Below, piece after piece: positions 1-11,100 of a stretch of DNA of 64,000 bases (positions are counted from its first letter, which is position 1; every line of letters starts with the position of its first letter). The DNA is taken from contig NW_006499751.1 of the NCBI RefSeq assembly GCF_000471905.2, positions 501,412-565,411 of the forward strand, written 5' to 3'. The position numbers and the translations under genes were made by a program. The notes under the pieces were generated by a model. It ran no database searches. It saw only the letters and a list, made by a program, of their open reading frames with translations, and was not told where the DNA came from. The DNA comes from Amborella trichopoda. Lineage: Eukaryota; Streptophyta; Magnoliopsida; Amborellales; Amborellaceae.

Positions 1-261
1 CGTGCTCCATGGGGGCTACAAAAAATTGCACATAACTGTTATACCAGACTTTCTATGCAGCAATGGTCCATTGCACATATTTTTCGAGAGGCAAATATGA
101 TTGTTGTTGCGCTCGCTAAGAGAGCATATGTTGGCCCTGGTGCTAATGTGTGGTGCCACACAGACCATCAAAGTTTCTTTCTCCTTTTTTTCTACATGAT
201 TTGGCGCAAAAGCCCTATTACAGGGTTGTACGTTAATTGTTCTTCTTTTTACATCTTTTAA
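1..261 (+). pseudogene. RNase H-like domain, C-terminal fragment
   Basis: An open frame enters from the left edge in frame 1 and stops at about 261. Residues around 60-125 read as SIAHIFREANMIVVALAKRAY. This matches the end of the plant RNase H fold (RVT_3 type), where the family normally has ...REAN.VADALAKRA. Such domains end plant LINE polyproteins and also occur in host RNase H-like proteins. Here the usual ADALA reads VVALA, so one conserved acidic residue is replaced. Nothing recognisable follows apart from T-rich DNA and then LTR-like sequence. I infer a retroelement remnant. A host gene cut by the window edge remains possible. Confidence 0.6.
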
Positions 262-299
262 TGAAAAACTCGGGCAGGAGGCCTTCTCCCCCACTGACT

Positions 300-1705
300 T
301 ACCCAAAATAAAAGGGGGCACCCCCTCTTTTAAATATTTTATATCGTTTTAAAATATTGTTTAAAATAGACGGCCTGCCACCTTTTCTTTACACAAAAGG
401 GGCCACGCCACTATTTCTCTACTATTTAAGAGAAATAGTGGCTAGTGGCCGCACCACTTTTTAAGGAAAATAAGGAGACACCCCATATTATTAAAAATGT
501 TTTTTTTTGAAAAAAAAGGAAAAGGAGTCGCACAAGTTTTTGTGGAATAGGCATGGCCCCTTATTTTAAATTGATTTGTTTCAAATTTAAACTTGTTATA
601 TCTAAAAAAGGGAAATCTAATGATATATTGTTTCCCAATGTTGTGGGAAATCTAGATAATATTTATTTAGAAAATATTTCAGTTTGATTTCAGATTTAAT
701 AGGACAAAGTTTAAATTTAATTGGATTTATTTCAAATAAGAGTGGATTGGGTCAAAGTGTAAAGGGATAAAGTTCCTAATCTTTCCACCCAAAATCTTGA
801 TGGCCAATTTTTGGGATGGATGATAGCTCTAATTAATTTCTCACCACACAGATTTCATATTTATAGGTGTAGCTGGAAATTAGAGAAGGTAAATTCTATT
901 CAAACTAGGAGATAGGCTATTTCTTTTTATTTAAAGACCAAGTTTGAACCTTTTTTAGATCCATCACAAGATCTTCTTTTTCTCCCAAAGATCATCCCTC
1001 ACACCACCTTCTCTCTGCCCTTTCCTCCACGCACTAAGTAAAGAGAGACCTCGCTTTTATCTCGTCTCTCTCTCTCTCCTATTTTTTTGGGGATTATGCC
1101 ACCCTCTCTATTGCCTAGAGAGTCACATACTCTCTCTTCTTCTCTCTCTTGTTTTATTTTGAGCAATTTATTTTTTAAGGAGAAGAAGAAGAGGAATTAA
1201 AAATAGCTTTGCTGTATTTTTTTGAAGAAAGAGAGAAGCCTAGCCTAGAGAGATCAACTTCCAAGATCAGCCTGTTTTGTTTCCATAGGGTTTCTATAAA
1301 CTCTATATTACTCTTGAGCTGTCAAAAACCCTAGAGGATACCCTAGAGGAAGAAGGATTGCCTACAAAGCTTCTCTATCTATGAATTTCCAATAACACCT
1401 TATGGAGCAAATGTGTGCCATTGGTCAAAGAATCGGGTGTGGGGTGTACCTAGTCCTGGTTGCGTAACTTCAGACATCGTCCTGTAAGTCTTCCCATTAG
1501 TTTTTATTTATTTTCAATTTTATTTTTTATTTTTTTGTAAATTTTCAGTAAAAATAAAAATCTTAGGTTGTATTTAGGGCATTGTTTTAATTTTTCAGCA
1601 ATATATTGTGGCACATGTAAGTGGAATTCAAGTATTTGGAATAAAAGTAAAAGAATTTTTTTTTTTGAATTTAATACCTTTAGTTCCACATAGCAACACC
1701 TTTCA
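300..1705 (+). repeat. Long-LTR family, partial copy 1
   Basis: From about 540 to 1705 this aligns by eye, block by block, with the solo LTR at 33707-35593. Shared blocks include a GGATTGGGTCAAAG stretch, a CT-rich leader near 970-1090, repeated 'ccctagag' segments, and the same terminal block ending ACACCTTTCA. The family ends in CTTTCA and starts with TGTTGGG in intact copies. The left end here is not recognisable, so this copy looks truncated on that side at about 300-540. It lies directly against copy 2. No internal retrotransposon domain lies next to it. Confidence 0.7.
408..441. other. Perfect 13-bp-stem hairpin
   Basis: CCACTATTTCTCT (408-420) is followed by an 8-base loop and then AGAGAAATAGTGG (429-441), an exact reverse complement. 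It lies in the divergent left part of LTR copy 1. Function unknown. It could be a remnant of a small inverted-repeat insertion. Confidence 0.75.
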
Positions 1706-3199
1706 CTATGGTTCTATTGTTTATTAGCTAGCTTTTGACAAGCCAATCATAAGCCCATGAATGAGACTATGGGTCATGAGTTTCACTGGGTCGGTTTGAG
1801 AAGACAATTGTGGATCACAATCACTTGGTAGAAGGGAGTGCCCTTATAGTTATTTTATTTTGACTCATTGGTACCAATCCATTTCTAGATATTTTATTTT
1901 GGTATTAGAAATGTTTTAGTTTAGAATTTCACAGAATTTTCAAATTTATTTAAGCAATATTTTTTTCTTCAAAAAGGGTATTTTTGAAATTTTCTGAGTT
2001 AGGAAGGGCACATGTGGGTGTGGGGCCCTTAAATCCAGCCCCACAAGTGTGCAACACCTCATGGGCAAGGCGTGGGGCCTATGGGGCCCACACGTCTCAA
2101 CATGGGGTGGAACGCCCCCCTTTTCTCTTATGTTTTGGTATATTTTAATTAAAGATGCTTTTAAGTTAGTTAAAGATAATCATTTTAAAAGAAAAAATTG
2201 TGTCCTAATTTTGTGGGAGTTGGTTTTGACCAAATTATATTATCTTTGACTTCCAACAATTTTTGAAAGAGATATTAGGAAGTTCTAGAAGGTTTTTAAA
2301 TTAGTCCAATCCTTTTTGGACTAGAAGTGGATGTTGGTAAAATATCAAGGGGATAATGTTCCTAATATTCGTCCCTAAATTATGATTGCTGATTTATAGG
2401 ATAGATGACTCATATGGTATTCTCTCTCACCTCAGAGATTTCTTACATTCCTATTGGTCAAGGTGAGTCATTAGATAGACATACCTAAAGGGGGTCTTAA
2501 GGGACTATATAAGGAGGTGAACCCCCTTCTCATTCTCTACAATTCTCTAGCCTCTCTTTATCTCCTATTTCTCTCTGTCCTCCATGCCCCAAAGTCTTCA
2601 TTCTCCTCTTCTCTCTCTCTATAGAGGCATGACATGCCATATAAAAAATAAATAAAACCCTAGTTAGGGTTTGAAGAGAGAAAGAGAGAGAGAGACATGC
2701 CCAGCCCTAGAAAACAGGAGGTGCCTTTAAGGCAATGCCCTAGATGTTCTAAAAGGGTTATTACAAACCCTAATTGTGTTTTGATGCTCTCTAAAGCCCT
2801 AGATTATGAGGTATTGCCTAGACAAGCTTCCTAAGTGTAACATTTCAGCAAGACCAAGAGGATCAAAAGTGCACCATTGGTGAAGGAAGTGGGTGTGGGG
2901 TGTACCAAGCCTTATGTGGGTAACCTTAGGGTGTTTATTTTATTTTTCAGTCATATTATCATATTTACTGTGATTTTTCAGGAAAATTATTTGTACTTAA
3001 ATCGTTAGTGGAAGATTGGTTTTTATTCTTGGATTGTGTCTATTTATTTTGGCAGTAAAAGGAAAGTTATATTTAGGGTTGTAGTTTTCATTTACAGCAG
3101 TGTTTTGTGGCACTTGTACATGGAGTTCAGTTTCATTAATAAAAAAGTGAAGATATTTTTTGTTTTATAGTCATAAATTCTACACAGCCACACCTTTCA
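1706..3199 (+). repeat. Long-LTR family, partial copy 2 with TATA box
   Basis: Begins with sequence matching the interior of the solo LTR near 34157 (GACAAGCCAATCAT block) and ends in CACACCTTTCA at 3199, so the first part of the LTR is missing. An ACTATATAAGGAGG motif at about 2502-2515 is followed by a CT-rich leader. That is the usual U3/R layout of a plant LTR promoter. A diverged copy of the same block, including the spacing from promoter to CT-rich leader, lies at 57121-59312. No primer-binding site follows at 3200, so this is not a complete 5' LTR. Confidence 0.7.
2502..2515 (+). promoter_or_regulatory. Putative LTR TATA box
   Basis: The TATATAAGG core sits just upstream of a CT-rich transcribed leader, as expected for a plant LTR promoter. 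A related copy near 36118 has AATATAAGGAG at the equivalent place. Assigned from position and sequence only. Confidence 0.45.
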
Positions 3200-4585
3200 C
3201 CCTCAAGCAACTCCACTGGGGTAATATCTTCCCCTTGAGGTTTGATCCATAAATTTCTAAGGTTGTTGAATTAAATTTGGTTTTTGAGTTGCCATTTTAG
3301 GTCAACATGGCCTAAACATCATGATCAGCGAGGTGCTGCCGCCCTTAATGGACCGCCACCAGTTCTATCAATCAGGGCACTGGCACTATCATGCTCAAGT
3401 GGACTGACATTGTCCCATATACCCTATCCAGAACCGGTAGCCTTGTGTCCACCAAACTGGTGACACCTTTGCTCCCCTGCTATAACAACTTCCCTAGCCT
3501 TTCGCCAACCCCAATCTCTCTCTGGCAAGCCTGTTCCTACCCCCGGATCTTTCCAAACATTGGTCCTCACTCTTCCCCATATCACACTAGCTTCGGGCAG
3601 CCTTTGGCCTTTTACAAACAAGGCCTCCTAAAATTCCAGCTTCCGATACCCCTTCAATCTCTACACTGGCCATAGGCCCTATGAAAATGGGGCCAGTCAA
3701 GTAGCAAAGGCAACATTTGGAAGAGGCCCTTATAAAGAAACATCCATCCTACTAGCCCCATTTCGGCCTCATCATGTTGTAGGCCATGCAAGAGGCAGAA
3801 TGCTGCCAAATCTCATGATGGGACATATGAACAAGGGCCGATGATGCATAAAAGGCGTCAAAGAACACCTACATTAAATTTTTCAGAAATTGGGAAAAAA
3901 TGTCTCAGAATTTGGCATACCAGCCCCAAGCATAAGACATTGGGAGTGTCAGTGCACTGGTAATCGACGTTGTCTACAGCGCCAGTCCCTAGGTCACCAG
4001 CATTGTCTACAAGACTGATGCATTGGCCACCGGTATTGTCCACATCACCGGTGCCTAGGGTGCGAGCAATCACAAACCACATGAAGCCCTGTTTGACCCA
4101 TAGATGACCCAGCTCCTCTTGATTTGACTCCTAGGCCTCAATATCCACCCTGAAAACCTTGGACCTCAAAAATTTGGGTCCCAAGAAAGAAATTTGAAAC
4201 AAGATGGAATGAACGAAGAAACGAAGGCGAGTGTAAAAGAACATAAATAGGAAACAATAGAATAGAACAACAAGAATGGGCTAGAAAATCAAGAACTCAC
4301 TAGATAACTGACTACTTCAATGGGGCTGGCTGTTTATAAGATAAATGTGTAAATTTCTTCTCTACTTCTTCCATTACCTGATACCTCTTTTTATAGCCAT
4401 CAATCAAGACAGAAAAGAAAATATACGAATTGGATTGCAACCTACAATCAATTCTACCAACTATTATTATTATTCTCCTAAAATCAATTAGCATGCATGT
4501 CATTGTAATTACACCGTTTGATTGAATATCTTTTCGTTTTAATTGATTTGTAATGCTGCACTCCCCTAATTACATGATTTGACAT
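3200..4585. other. No gene recognised; short internal repeat at 3950-4060
   Basis: No credible coding domain on either strand. Around 3950-4060 a degenerate unit of about 40 bases built on 'ACCGGTRTTGTC' and 'GCCTAGG' words occurs about three times. The rest looks like unique or decayed repeat DNA. Confidence 0.4.
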
Positions 4586-4589
4586 GCAC

Positions 4590-5400
4590 CTTTCCTTATT
4601 TAAACTGTAGCATAAAACTTCAACTCATCAATGAATATGTGGACTTCGGAATTGTATTGCTCATTGTGACATGGATGCACATCTTTACTGCATTGATCAA
4701 TTCTCCATGCATGATCTGCCAATCCATGAAAACAAAGTCCACACACATTTCCTACCTCATGACGTATTTCAAAGGTCCATCCCAGTAGGGGGATGCCTCT
4801 TAACCTGACCCGCACCATCCTCGAATCTCAGGAGAGCCTGATACTCCAATACCCATTTGTTTAGAGTCAATGTAGACACAAGGAACCTCTATGTACCATA
4901 ATGCAACAATCCGTTAGCTTCTCCTACTGTTTGGAAATAGAAACACATCCCGACCTCACCATTTGCACTCCAATATGGTCTGTGGTCTTTCATGTTTGCC
5001 TAGCCCATCTCCCAATCTTTCCTATATCAGATATAGCGGGGTAGAATCTTCCTATCAGGCAGGTATCCAACATCACCAGCCTTTCTTCTATTGCATTTTT
5101 GCTTGCACCCACAAGTTCTCTACCTTGGCAAGTTTGTTTGCAACAGTTCCTCTCGGGGCTCCCTGTTGCTATCACTAGTCAATCTACTTCTCGCAATAGA
5201 CTCCAAGGAACAGCCATTCGCCACTTCTTTAAATGCGCAAGCTCTAGCAACTTCATCTCTATGTGCCATCCCTCCCTTGAAGCCTCTTGTAATTCCTTCT
5301 TCAGCAGCCACATGTCCCTCTTACTTCTTCCAGAGTTTCTGGGCCAGTTTCTGCCTTTAGCCAAGGTGGCATTGGTAGCTCTTCCTAACCCTTAAGAGGC
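4590..5400 (-). pseudogene. Decayed DUF4283-type reading frame (LINE ORF1-like)
   Basis: Read on the minus strand in three frames, the segment gives a DUF4283-like order: an N-terminal basic part, then LDTCLIGRF...IGRWARQT, a degraded middle, and VRVRLRGIPLLGWTFEIRHEVGN, whose 'RL.GLPL..W..E....IG' spacing is typical of DUF4283 proteins. DUF4283 occurs in ORF1-type proteins of plant LINEs and in related host genes. Stops and frame changes break the frame, so it is not functional as it stands. The copia element at 5412 begins just beyond its 5' side, so that insertion may have split it. The family call rests on pattern recognition, not a search. Confidence 0.5.
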
Positions 5401-5411
5401 CTCTTCATATT

Positions 5412-5702
5412 TGTTAACAGTACTGAAACTGAGACTGAAGCAGTAACAACTAGAGAGAGGGAAAAAAAGAGGAAAAGGAAGAGACGAGAGGAAAGATGAA
5501 GGAGACAAGAGAGAGGTGTGTAGACTAATTTCCTAGCCCACATGCACCTCTTAAATTTTATTTATAATAACTGGATGGTAATATTACAGAAATCTCCTTT
5601 AAGTACTTTAGTAAAACCTAATGTTCTAAAGTTTATAAAAAGGACAAAGACACTCCATACTACATTCAACACTCATAACCACATAATGATTTAATCTTTA
5701 CA
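5412..5702 (-). repeat. 3' LTR of the copia element
   Basis: Starts TGTAAAGATT on the minus strand next to the polypurine tract and ends TACTGTTAACA. Compared with the 5' LTR it lacks about ten bases right after the first TGT. ATATT at 5407-5411 is the flanking duplication. Confidence 0.92.
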
Positions 5703-5718
5703 CTCCCCCTCAAGCTGG
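5703..5718 (-). other. Polypurine tract
   Basis: Minus strand reads CCAGCTTGAGGGGGAG immediately before the 3' LTR, as expected for plus-strand priming in copia elements. Confidence 0.8.
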
Positions 5719-5753
5719 AGCATAGATACACCCATGCCCCGCTTGAAACAAAT

Positions 5754-7261
5754 CTACTGAGTTTGGTTATGACTAAGACCCTCGGTAAATATATCAGCCA
5801 ATTGATCCTTCGACTTAATATATGGAGTTGTTATTTTCTTACTTGTCACTTTCTCCCAAATAAAATGGCCATCAACCACGATATGTTCCATTCTCTCATG
5901 AAAAACTGGGCTGCTTGTAATTTGTATGGCTGCCTTATTGTTATAGAACATCTTCATCAGCTCAGTAATCAAGAATCCCATTTCCTTCATCAAGGTTTTC
6001 AACCACATTAGCTCACATGTAGTGTGAGCCATTGCTCTATACTCAATCTTTGCACTAGACCTTGCTACCACACTTTGTTTCTTGCTTTTCCAGGTCACCA
6101 AATTCCCTCCAATAAGATTACAGTAGCCTGTAGTAGATCTTCTGTCTGACTAAGATCCTGCCCAATCAGCATCAAAATAGCAGTCAATACTAAAATGGCC
6201 ATTCCTCCTGTGGATAAGTCCTCGACTTGTAACCCCCTTCAAATATCTCAAAATGGGGGAATGCATAAACTGACTCACTACACTCACAGCAAAGGCTATG
6301 TCTAGCCGAGTGATTATCAGGTAGACAAGTTTTCCTACGAGCCTTCTATATCTGCTAGGGTCTTCTAATAAATATCCATGATCCTTTGACAATTTAATAC
6401 TTGGATCTATATGTGTATCAACTGGCTTAGAACCCAACATCCATGTTTTTGTCAACAAATTTGTTACCTATTTCCTTTGAGATAAACCAACACCATATTG
6501 AGACCGGGCTTCCTCAATTCCAAGAAAATACCTAAGCTGTCCCAAATCTTTTGTCTAAACATACTGTAGCAAATAACCCTTCAATTTATTCATTCCTTCT
6601 TGATCACTCCTGTAATAATGATAGCATCAACGCAAACCACCAAGATAACAATTCCAGTGGATTGTTTCCAAACAAATACTGAATGATCCACATGGCTCCT
6701 TCCAAACCCATATGCCACAATAATTTTGCTAAACGTCGCAAACCATGCCCAGGGGGACTCCTTCAATCCATAAAGTGCTTTTGTGAACTTACATACATTG
6801 TCTAACTTCCCCAGAGCAACAATCCCTAGTGGTTGCTCCATATACACCCCTTCTTGTAGATCGCCATGAACAAAGACATTCTTAACATCATTGCCACAGT
6901 TGCCACCTCTTATTTGCTGCTATAAATGGAAGCACTCGGACCGAATTAAGCTTGGCTATTGGTGCAATGTCTCAAAATAGTCAATACCAAAGGTTTGTAT
7001 ATAACCCTTGGCCACTAGCCTAGCTTTTAACCTCTCCATAGATCCATCTGGCTGATATTTAACTGTTGACAGCCAACGGCATCCAACTGGTCTCTTTCCT
7101 GCCGGCAGATTAGTAAACTCCCACGTGCAATTTGATTGAAGTGCATCCATTTCCTCATCCATTGCTTTCTTCCATCCAGTATGTGAAAGAGTTTCCTGAT
7201 AGGACTTGGGTACAGAGATGGAGGAAAGAGCTAAGGCAAAACTCCTATAGGAAGAAGACAA
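5754..7261 (-). pseudogene. Copia reverse transcriptase and RNase H, degenerate
   Basis: 7261-6956 carries the start of the copia RT domain (a WK.AM.EEM.AL pattern, then RLKARLVAKGY). 6847-6590 carries ALYGLKESPWAWF. The catalytic YVDD box reads CVDAI here, so the second aspartate is lost. 6458-6150 holds the connection region (LVYLI.TR.DIAFAVSVVSQFM). 6101-5754 is RNase H, starting TWKSKKQSVVARSSAKIEYRA and ending near DIFTEGL. Frame changes separate the pieces. The enzyme would have copied element RNA in the cytoplasmic particle; this copy cannot. Confidence 0.9.
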
Positions 7262-8554
7262 TTTTTACAATGTAACAAAATCAGCAATTGGATGCACTGA
7301 GCTTTACAAAGTGCTATCGGAAGATCAGTATTATCATGCTCAGGATTGGGTTTTGGAATAAAGATAGGATCCGTAAACAAAGATGAAGATTGATTGGTTC
7401 GCTGAGCTGGTGATGATGACATTACCTTCACTTTCTTTGTCATATACACTTTGTAGGGCTGCCTTTTTTTTTTTTGTTTGAGAGAAGATAACTTGTTACT
7501 TTGTAGGGCTGCTCCCATGGAACTAGAAAGAGTAGAAGATTCAGGTTCTTCATGACGAGACACTTGAGGTGACGCAAGAGCGTCATCAAAAGAAATAGGA
7601 ACCTGGATAGGAATGGGAATAGAAGAGGAAGAAGGAATGAACTTTCCATCATGCAAATTCTCTACTTGAATGAGGTCCATTGAGTCGAATTCAATCAATT
7701 TCCTTTCATTAGAAAAATATGGAGTATTCTAAAAAAAGGTAATGTCAACACAGACAAACTTTTTTTTCAAAGCAGGATGATAGCATCAATAACCTTTTTA
7801 TGTATGAGAATATCCTAAAAATTCACAATTAACATATCGATGATCTAATTTGTCAGTGATAGTACCCAGAACATGAACAAAACATACACACCCAATAATT
7901 TGAGAAATTGTAAACAAAGGTCTATCAGGAAAGAGTAAAAAGCGGTGATTTTCCCTCTAAAACAGAGGAAGGCATGCAATTTATCAAATACAAGTAGTCA
8001 ATACAATATCTCCGCAATAAATTTTTAGCACATGCATATTTAACAACAAAGCACAAGTTACTTCTATTATATGATGAATTTTTTTCTCTACAACCCCATT
8101 CTGTTGAGGGGCATGTACACACGATGTTTGATGCAAAATACCATGTGTGGTTCAATATTTCTGAAATCTTGGGATAAGTATTCACTAGCATTATCTGATA
8201 GCATAATACAAACGTTCTTTCCAAACCGAGTCTGAGTTTCTTTATAAAACAATTAAAAAATAGACAATGCCCCAGATCTATCTTTTATTAAATAGATCCA
8301 TGTCATTCAAAAGAAATCATCCACAAAAATTAAAAAAAAAACTATAACCAGACTCTGAACTCTAACAGGACCCCAAATATTTGAATGAACCATTGTAAAA
8401 GGACAAACATTCTTTTATTGACTCTTCGGTGTAACGAAATCGTATGATGCTTGCTTAACTCATAAGCCTCACACTCTAGGGCTGACAAAGGCTCTAATGA
8501 AGGAACTAACAACTTCATATTATTGATAGATGGATGACCAAGCCAGAATGTCAT
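7231..8554 (-). pseudogene. Copia integrase region, degenerate
   Basis: 8554-8342 reads as the GAG-pre-integrase zone, where FWLGHPS corresponds to the conserved W.RLGHPS. 8224-7925 corresponds to the integrase core end, with VCTCPSTEWGCREKN reflecting the usual P.QNGV.ERKN segment and a following 'MP.SVL.GKSP' block. 7698-7300 is the variable, serine- and proline-rich stretch between integrase and RT. Several frames must be joined, so it is not expressible as one protein. Confidence 0.8.
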
Positions 8555-8712
8555 TGAAGGGGAGAAACACTAGAATGAAGAGCAACACCAGCAAGACAAC
8601 GATCAAGATAGTGGAGTCCTCCAGACTCACGACCACCACCAATCATCTTCTTCGTCTTTAGATCCTAAAAACACAATCTGAAGGATAGAAAGTCATTGAA
8701 CACTTAAGAGAT

Positions 8713-9135
8713 TTAAAATTTTCTGACTGACAACAAACTAAATGGAAACTTTGGAACATAGAGAACAAATGACAATGAAAGTGAAGGAGTAGGAAAAACA
8801 ATTCCTTTGCCAGACACACTAGATAAAGAACCATCAGCCAATGAAAGAGAAGTAGAAGCAGTGGAATCTAATTGATTGAGAGAAGAAAACACAAAAGATT
8901 CACCAGTTATATGATCAAAGGCTCTTGAATCAATGACCAAGGGAGATGGCCTCTGAGACACAAGAAATGCAAAAGTACGCGTATTTGCCAAAGTGGCAGT
9001 GGAAGAGGATGGATGAGTCGGTGGCTGTTGACTATTTCTAATTACCTCAATCTTTACGCGAGAGAAAATCTGAATCACTAGCAGAATTAAGAGCTTGACT
9101 CTGATTACTGGAGCCAAATGTATGTATTTCATCAC
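8713..9135 (-). pseudogene. Copia protease region
   Basis: This frame holds LVIDSRAFDHITGES, equivalent to the copia aspartic protease active site W.IDSGASDHMTG. The catalytic D-S-G is changed to D-S-R. The downstream FVLYVPKFPFSLLSVRK matches the 'V.YVP.L..NLLSV.K' block that links protease to the pre-integrase domain. It lies in the correct order between gag and integrase. Confidence 0.88.
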
Positions 9136-9217
9136 TCTCAGACACAGGCTGCTTGACTAACCCAAGCGAGCTTACCAAACTTATCCCAACATTTTTAACC
9201 GTATAATTGGTCCATCC

Positions 9218-10017
9218 TCAGTGGGTGCACTTCAGGTTTCCTCGGCCTCTACCATGAGCTCCCCTTGAATTAAGGCCATGTCCTCTATTACCACCACCAT
9301 AGCCCATACCATCACCTCTGTCCATTGTGGAGGTCAAGGCAAATTCATTACTCATATTGGCAGTAGATATAGTAACCCGTTGAAGACATGAGTACACATG
9401 GTTGAGAGAAGGAAGTTCACTGCTAGCCAAGATCTAGGCACGAACAGAACAATATTCAGAACTAAGGCCAAACAAGAACTTTGCAACTCTAAATGCTTCC
9501 CTTTGCTTCTGTAGAAGCTCCATGTCATTTGATAAAGGTTGATACATGTTTAACTATTGCCACATACCTCAAAGAGGACTATAATAATCACTAAGACTGT
9601 TGTCGCCTTGATGTAAAAGGAACATGCAGTCATAGAGTTGATAGATTCGAGAAATATTTTCATCAGAAAAGTACATCTCATGTACTGCCTCCCACACTTG
9701 GCAGTATCAAAATACATGACATTAGCCCTCACATGGGGTTCCATACTACTCCATAGCCAGGTCATAATTTGATAGTTTCCTTAAGTCACTCCTCATACCC
9801 ATTATCTGACCCTTTTGGCCTATCTTTTAGTCAGAAACTTCATCTTTCCCCATGCGCTTAGAAATACTGTTACAGACTTGGGCCATAAGAGGTAACTAGA
9901 CCGATTTAATTTCTCAGTAGTTGCTGGAATTCGTATCATGTCATTAATGGTAGAAATTCCAGGCTTACTTTTTTCAGCCACAAGGGAAAGATGATAACAG
10001 ACAAAAAAGGTATGCAA
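9218..10017 (-). pseudogene. Copia gag (capsid-like), degenerate
   Basis: 10017-9820 encodes a typical gag N-terminus (KLNRSSYLLWPKSVTVFLSA, matching 'L...NY..W...V..FL'). 9765-9550 continues in broken frames with TWLWSSMEPHV. 9430-9218 is a Gly/Arg-rich tail, where copia gag usually carries RNA-binding sequence. About 430 bases of leader separate it from the primer site. Confidence 0.82.
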
Positions 10018-10446
10018 GAATATATCAGGCTGAGCACAATCAGAAGCCCTAAAACACTAAATTGAACTTTATAAATTCACTTAATCAAAAAAACAGTAGT
10101 TTGCAAGACAAAGGACTGCACATATAACAATTTCCAATCACTTATGAAGGAAAAAATTATCATTCAGGCATCAATGATCCCCAACAGGACTCCTATTGCT
10201 TCAGCCCCACACTTTGAGACATTTCAGCAACCGTTCCTTTCATTTTTCACATCCAAGAGAGGAAACTAAGCAACATAAACATTCACAGCACGCGCAGGCC
10301 ATCAATATGGCCCTGCACACAAAAACAAATTGGATACAGCTTGACGAGATCAGCAACGAACGAGATTAGGGTTTCCCTTCTTCACTTCTTCTCTCTCTTT
10401 TTTCTTCTCTAAAAGTTGAAGGAAAGGAGAAGATCAATTTAGATCT

Positions 10447-10458
10447 GCTCTGATACCA
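10447..10458 (-). other. Primer-binding site (initiator Met tRNA)
   Basis: Minus strand reads TGGTATCAGAGC, the classic plant copia primer site, directly abutting the end of the 5' LTR at 10459. Confidence 0.95.
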
Positions 10459-10747
10459 TGTTAACAGTAATGTGAACAGTAAAAACTAGAGAGAGAGGGA
10501 AAAGAAGAGGAAAAGAAAGAGGAGAGAAAAGATGAAAGGGAAGAGAGAGAGAGGTGTGTAAACTAATTTCCTAGCCCACATATACCTCTTAAGCTTTAAC
10601 TAGGATAACTAGATGATATTATCGCAGAAATACCCTTTAAGTACATTAGTAAAACCTAATGTCCTAAAATTTATAAAAAAGACAAAAGCCCATACTACAT
10701 GCAACACTCATAACCACATAATGATTTAATCTTTAAGGCTTTTAACA
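10459..10747 (-). repeat. 5' LTR of the copia element
   Basis: Pairs with the LTR at 5412-5702. It contains the same GA-rich block, the ACTAATTTCCTAGCCCACAT segment and the AACCACATAATGATTTAATC segment. It ends in TTTTAACA on the plus strand, followed by the duplication ATATT. Confidence 0.93.
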
Positions 10748-10959
10748 ATATTAAATGAATTGATTAAGTTTGGCAAAACAGACATAAAACTAGTGTATAG
10801 AAATTCGTTAAGTCTGATTAACACTTACCCAGACTCGAATGATCTGAGTCTACTCGAATATGGACAAAAACTTTGATAAGTTGACCATATGGAAAGAGCA
10901 TAAAAAAGGACTTTGTTTTCGAATAATTAGCATTAATACATAGGTGCTGTGACAATCTT

Positions 10960-11100
10960 ATTATTCATCATCATCATCAAAGTTTTTTCCCAACTAATTG
11001 GGGTTGGCTACGCGAATCCTGATCCACCAGTTTGCTCTATCAAGCGTCATACCCTCAGTGAGGCCATAAGTCCTATTATTATATGGCCCATGCATAATCA
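10960..11100 (-). mobile_element. LINE 3' terminus (short, 5'-truncated)
   Basis: On the minus strand the segment runs through CCAACCCCAATTAGTTGGG and ends in a TGATGATGATGATGA tail. The same 3' block and tail occur at 41465-41560, where RT coding sequence lies upstream. It is therefore a severely 5'-truncated member of the same LINE family, as expected from incomplete target-primed reverse transcription. Confidence 0.8.

Larger units (their letters stand above)
5412..10747 (-). mobile_element. Ty1/copia retrotransposon, near-complete, with 5-bp TSD
   Basis: A 5336-bp element on the minus strand. It has two similar LTRs (5412-5702 and 10459-10747), both reading TGTTAACAGTA inward on the plus strand. 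A primer-binding site abuts the 5' LTR and a purine tract abuts the 3' LTR. The target-site duplication ATATT is exact at 5407-5411 and 10748-10752. The domain order gag, protease, integrase, reverse transcriptase, RNase H identifies copia. All domains carry stops or substitutions, so the copy is defective. The two LTRs differ at many sites, including about 10 bases missing from the 3' LTR near its start, which points to an old insertion. Confidence 0.95.

Noticed and set aside
5091..5395. Overlapping plus-strand frames of about 90 residues
   Set aside because: They are antisense shadows of the DUF4283-like minus-strand sequence and show no domain.
10447..10458. tRNA-like TGGTATCAGAGC sequence
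   Set aside because: It is a retrotransposon primer-binding site next to an LTR, not a tRNA gene; no cloverleaf surrounds it.
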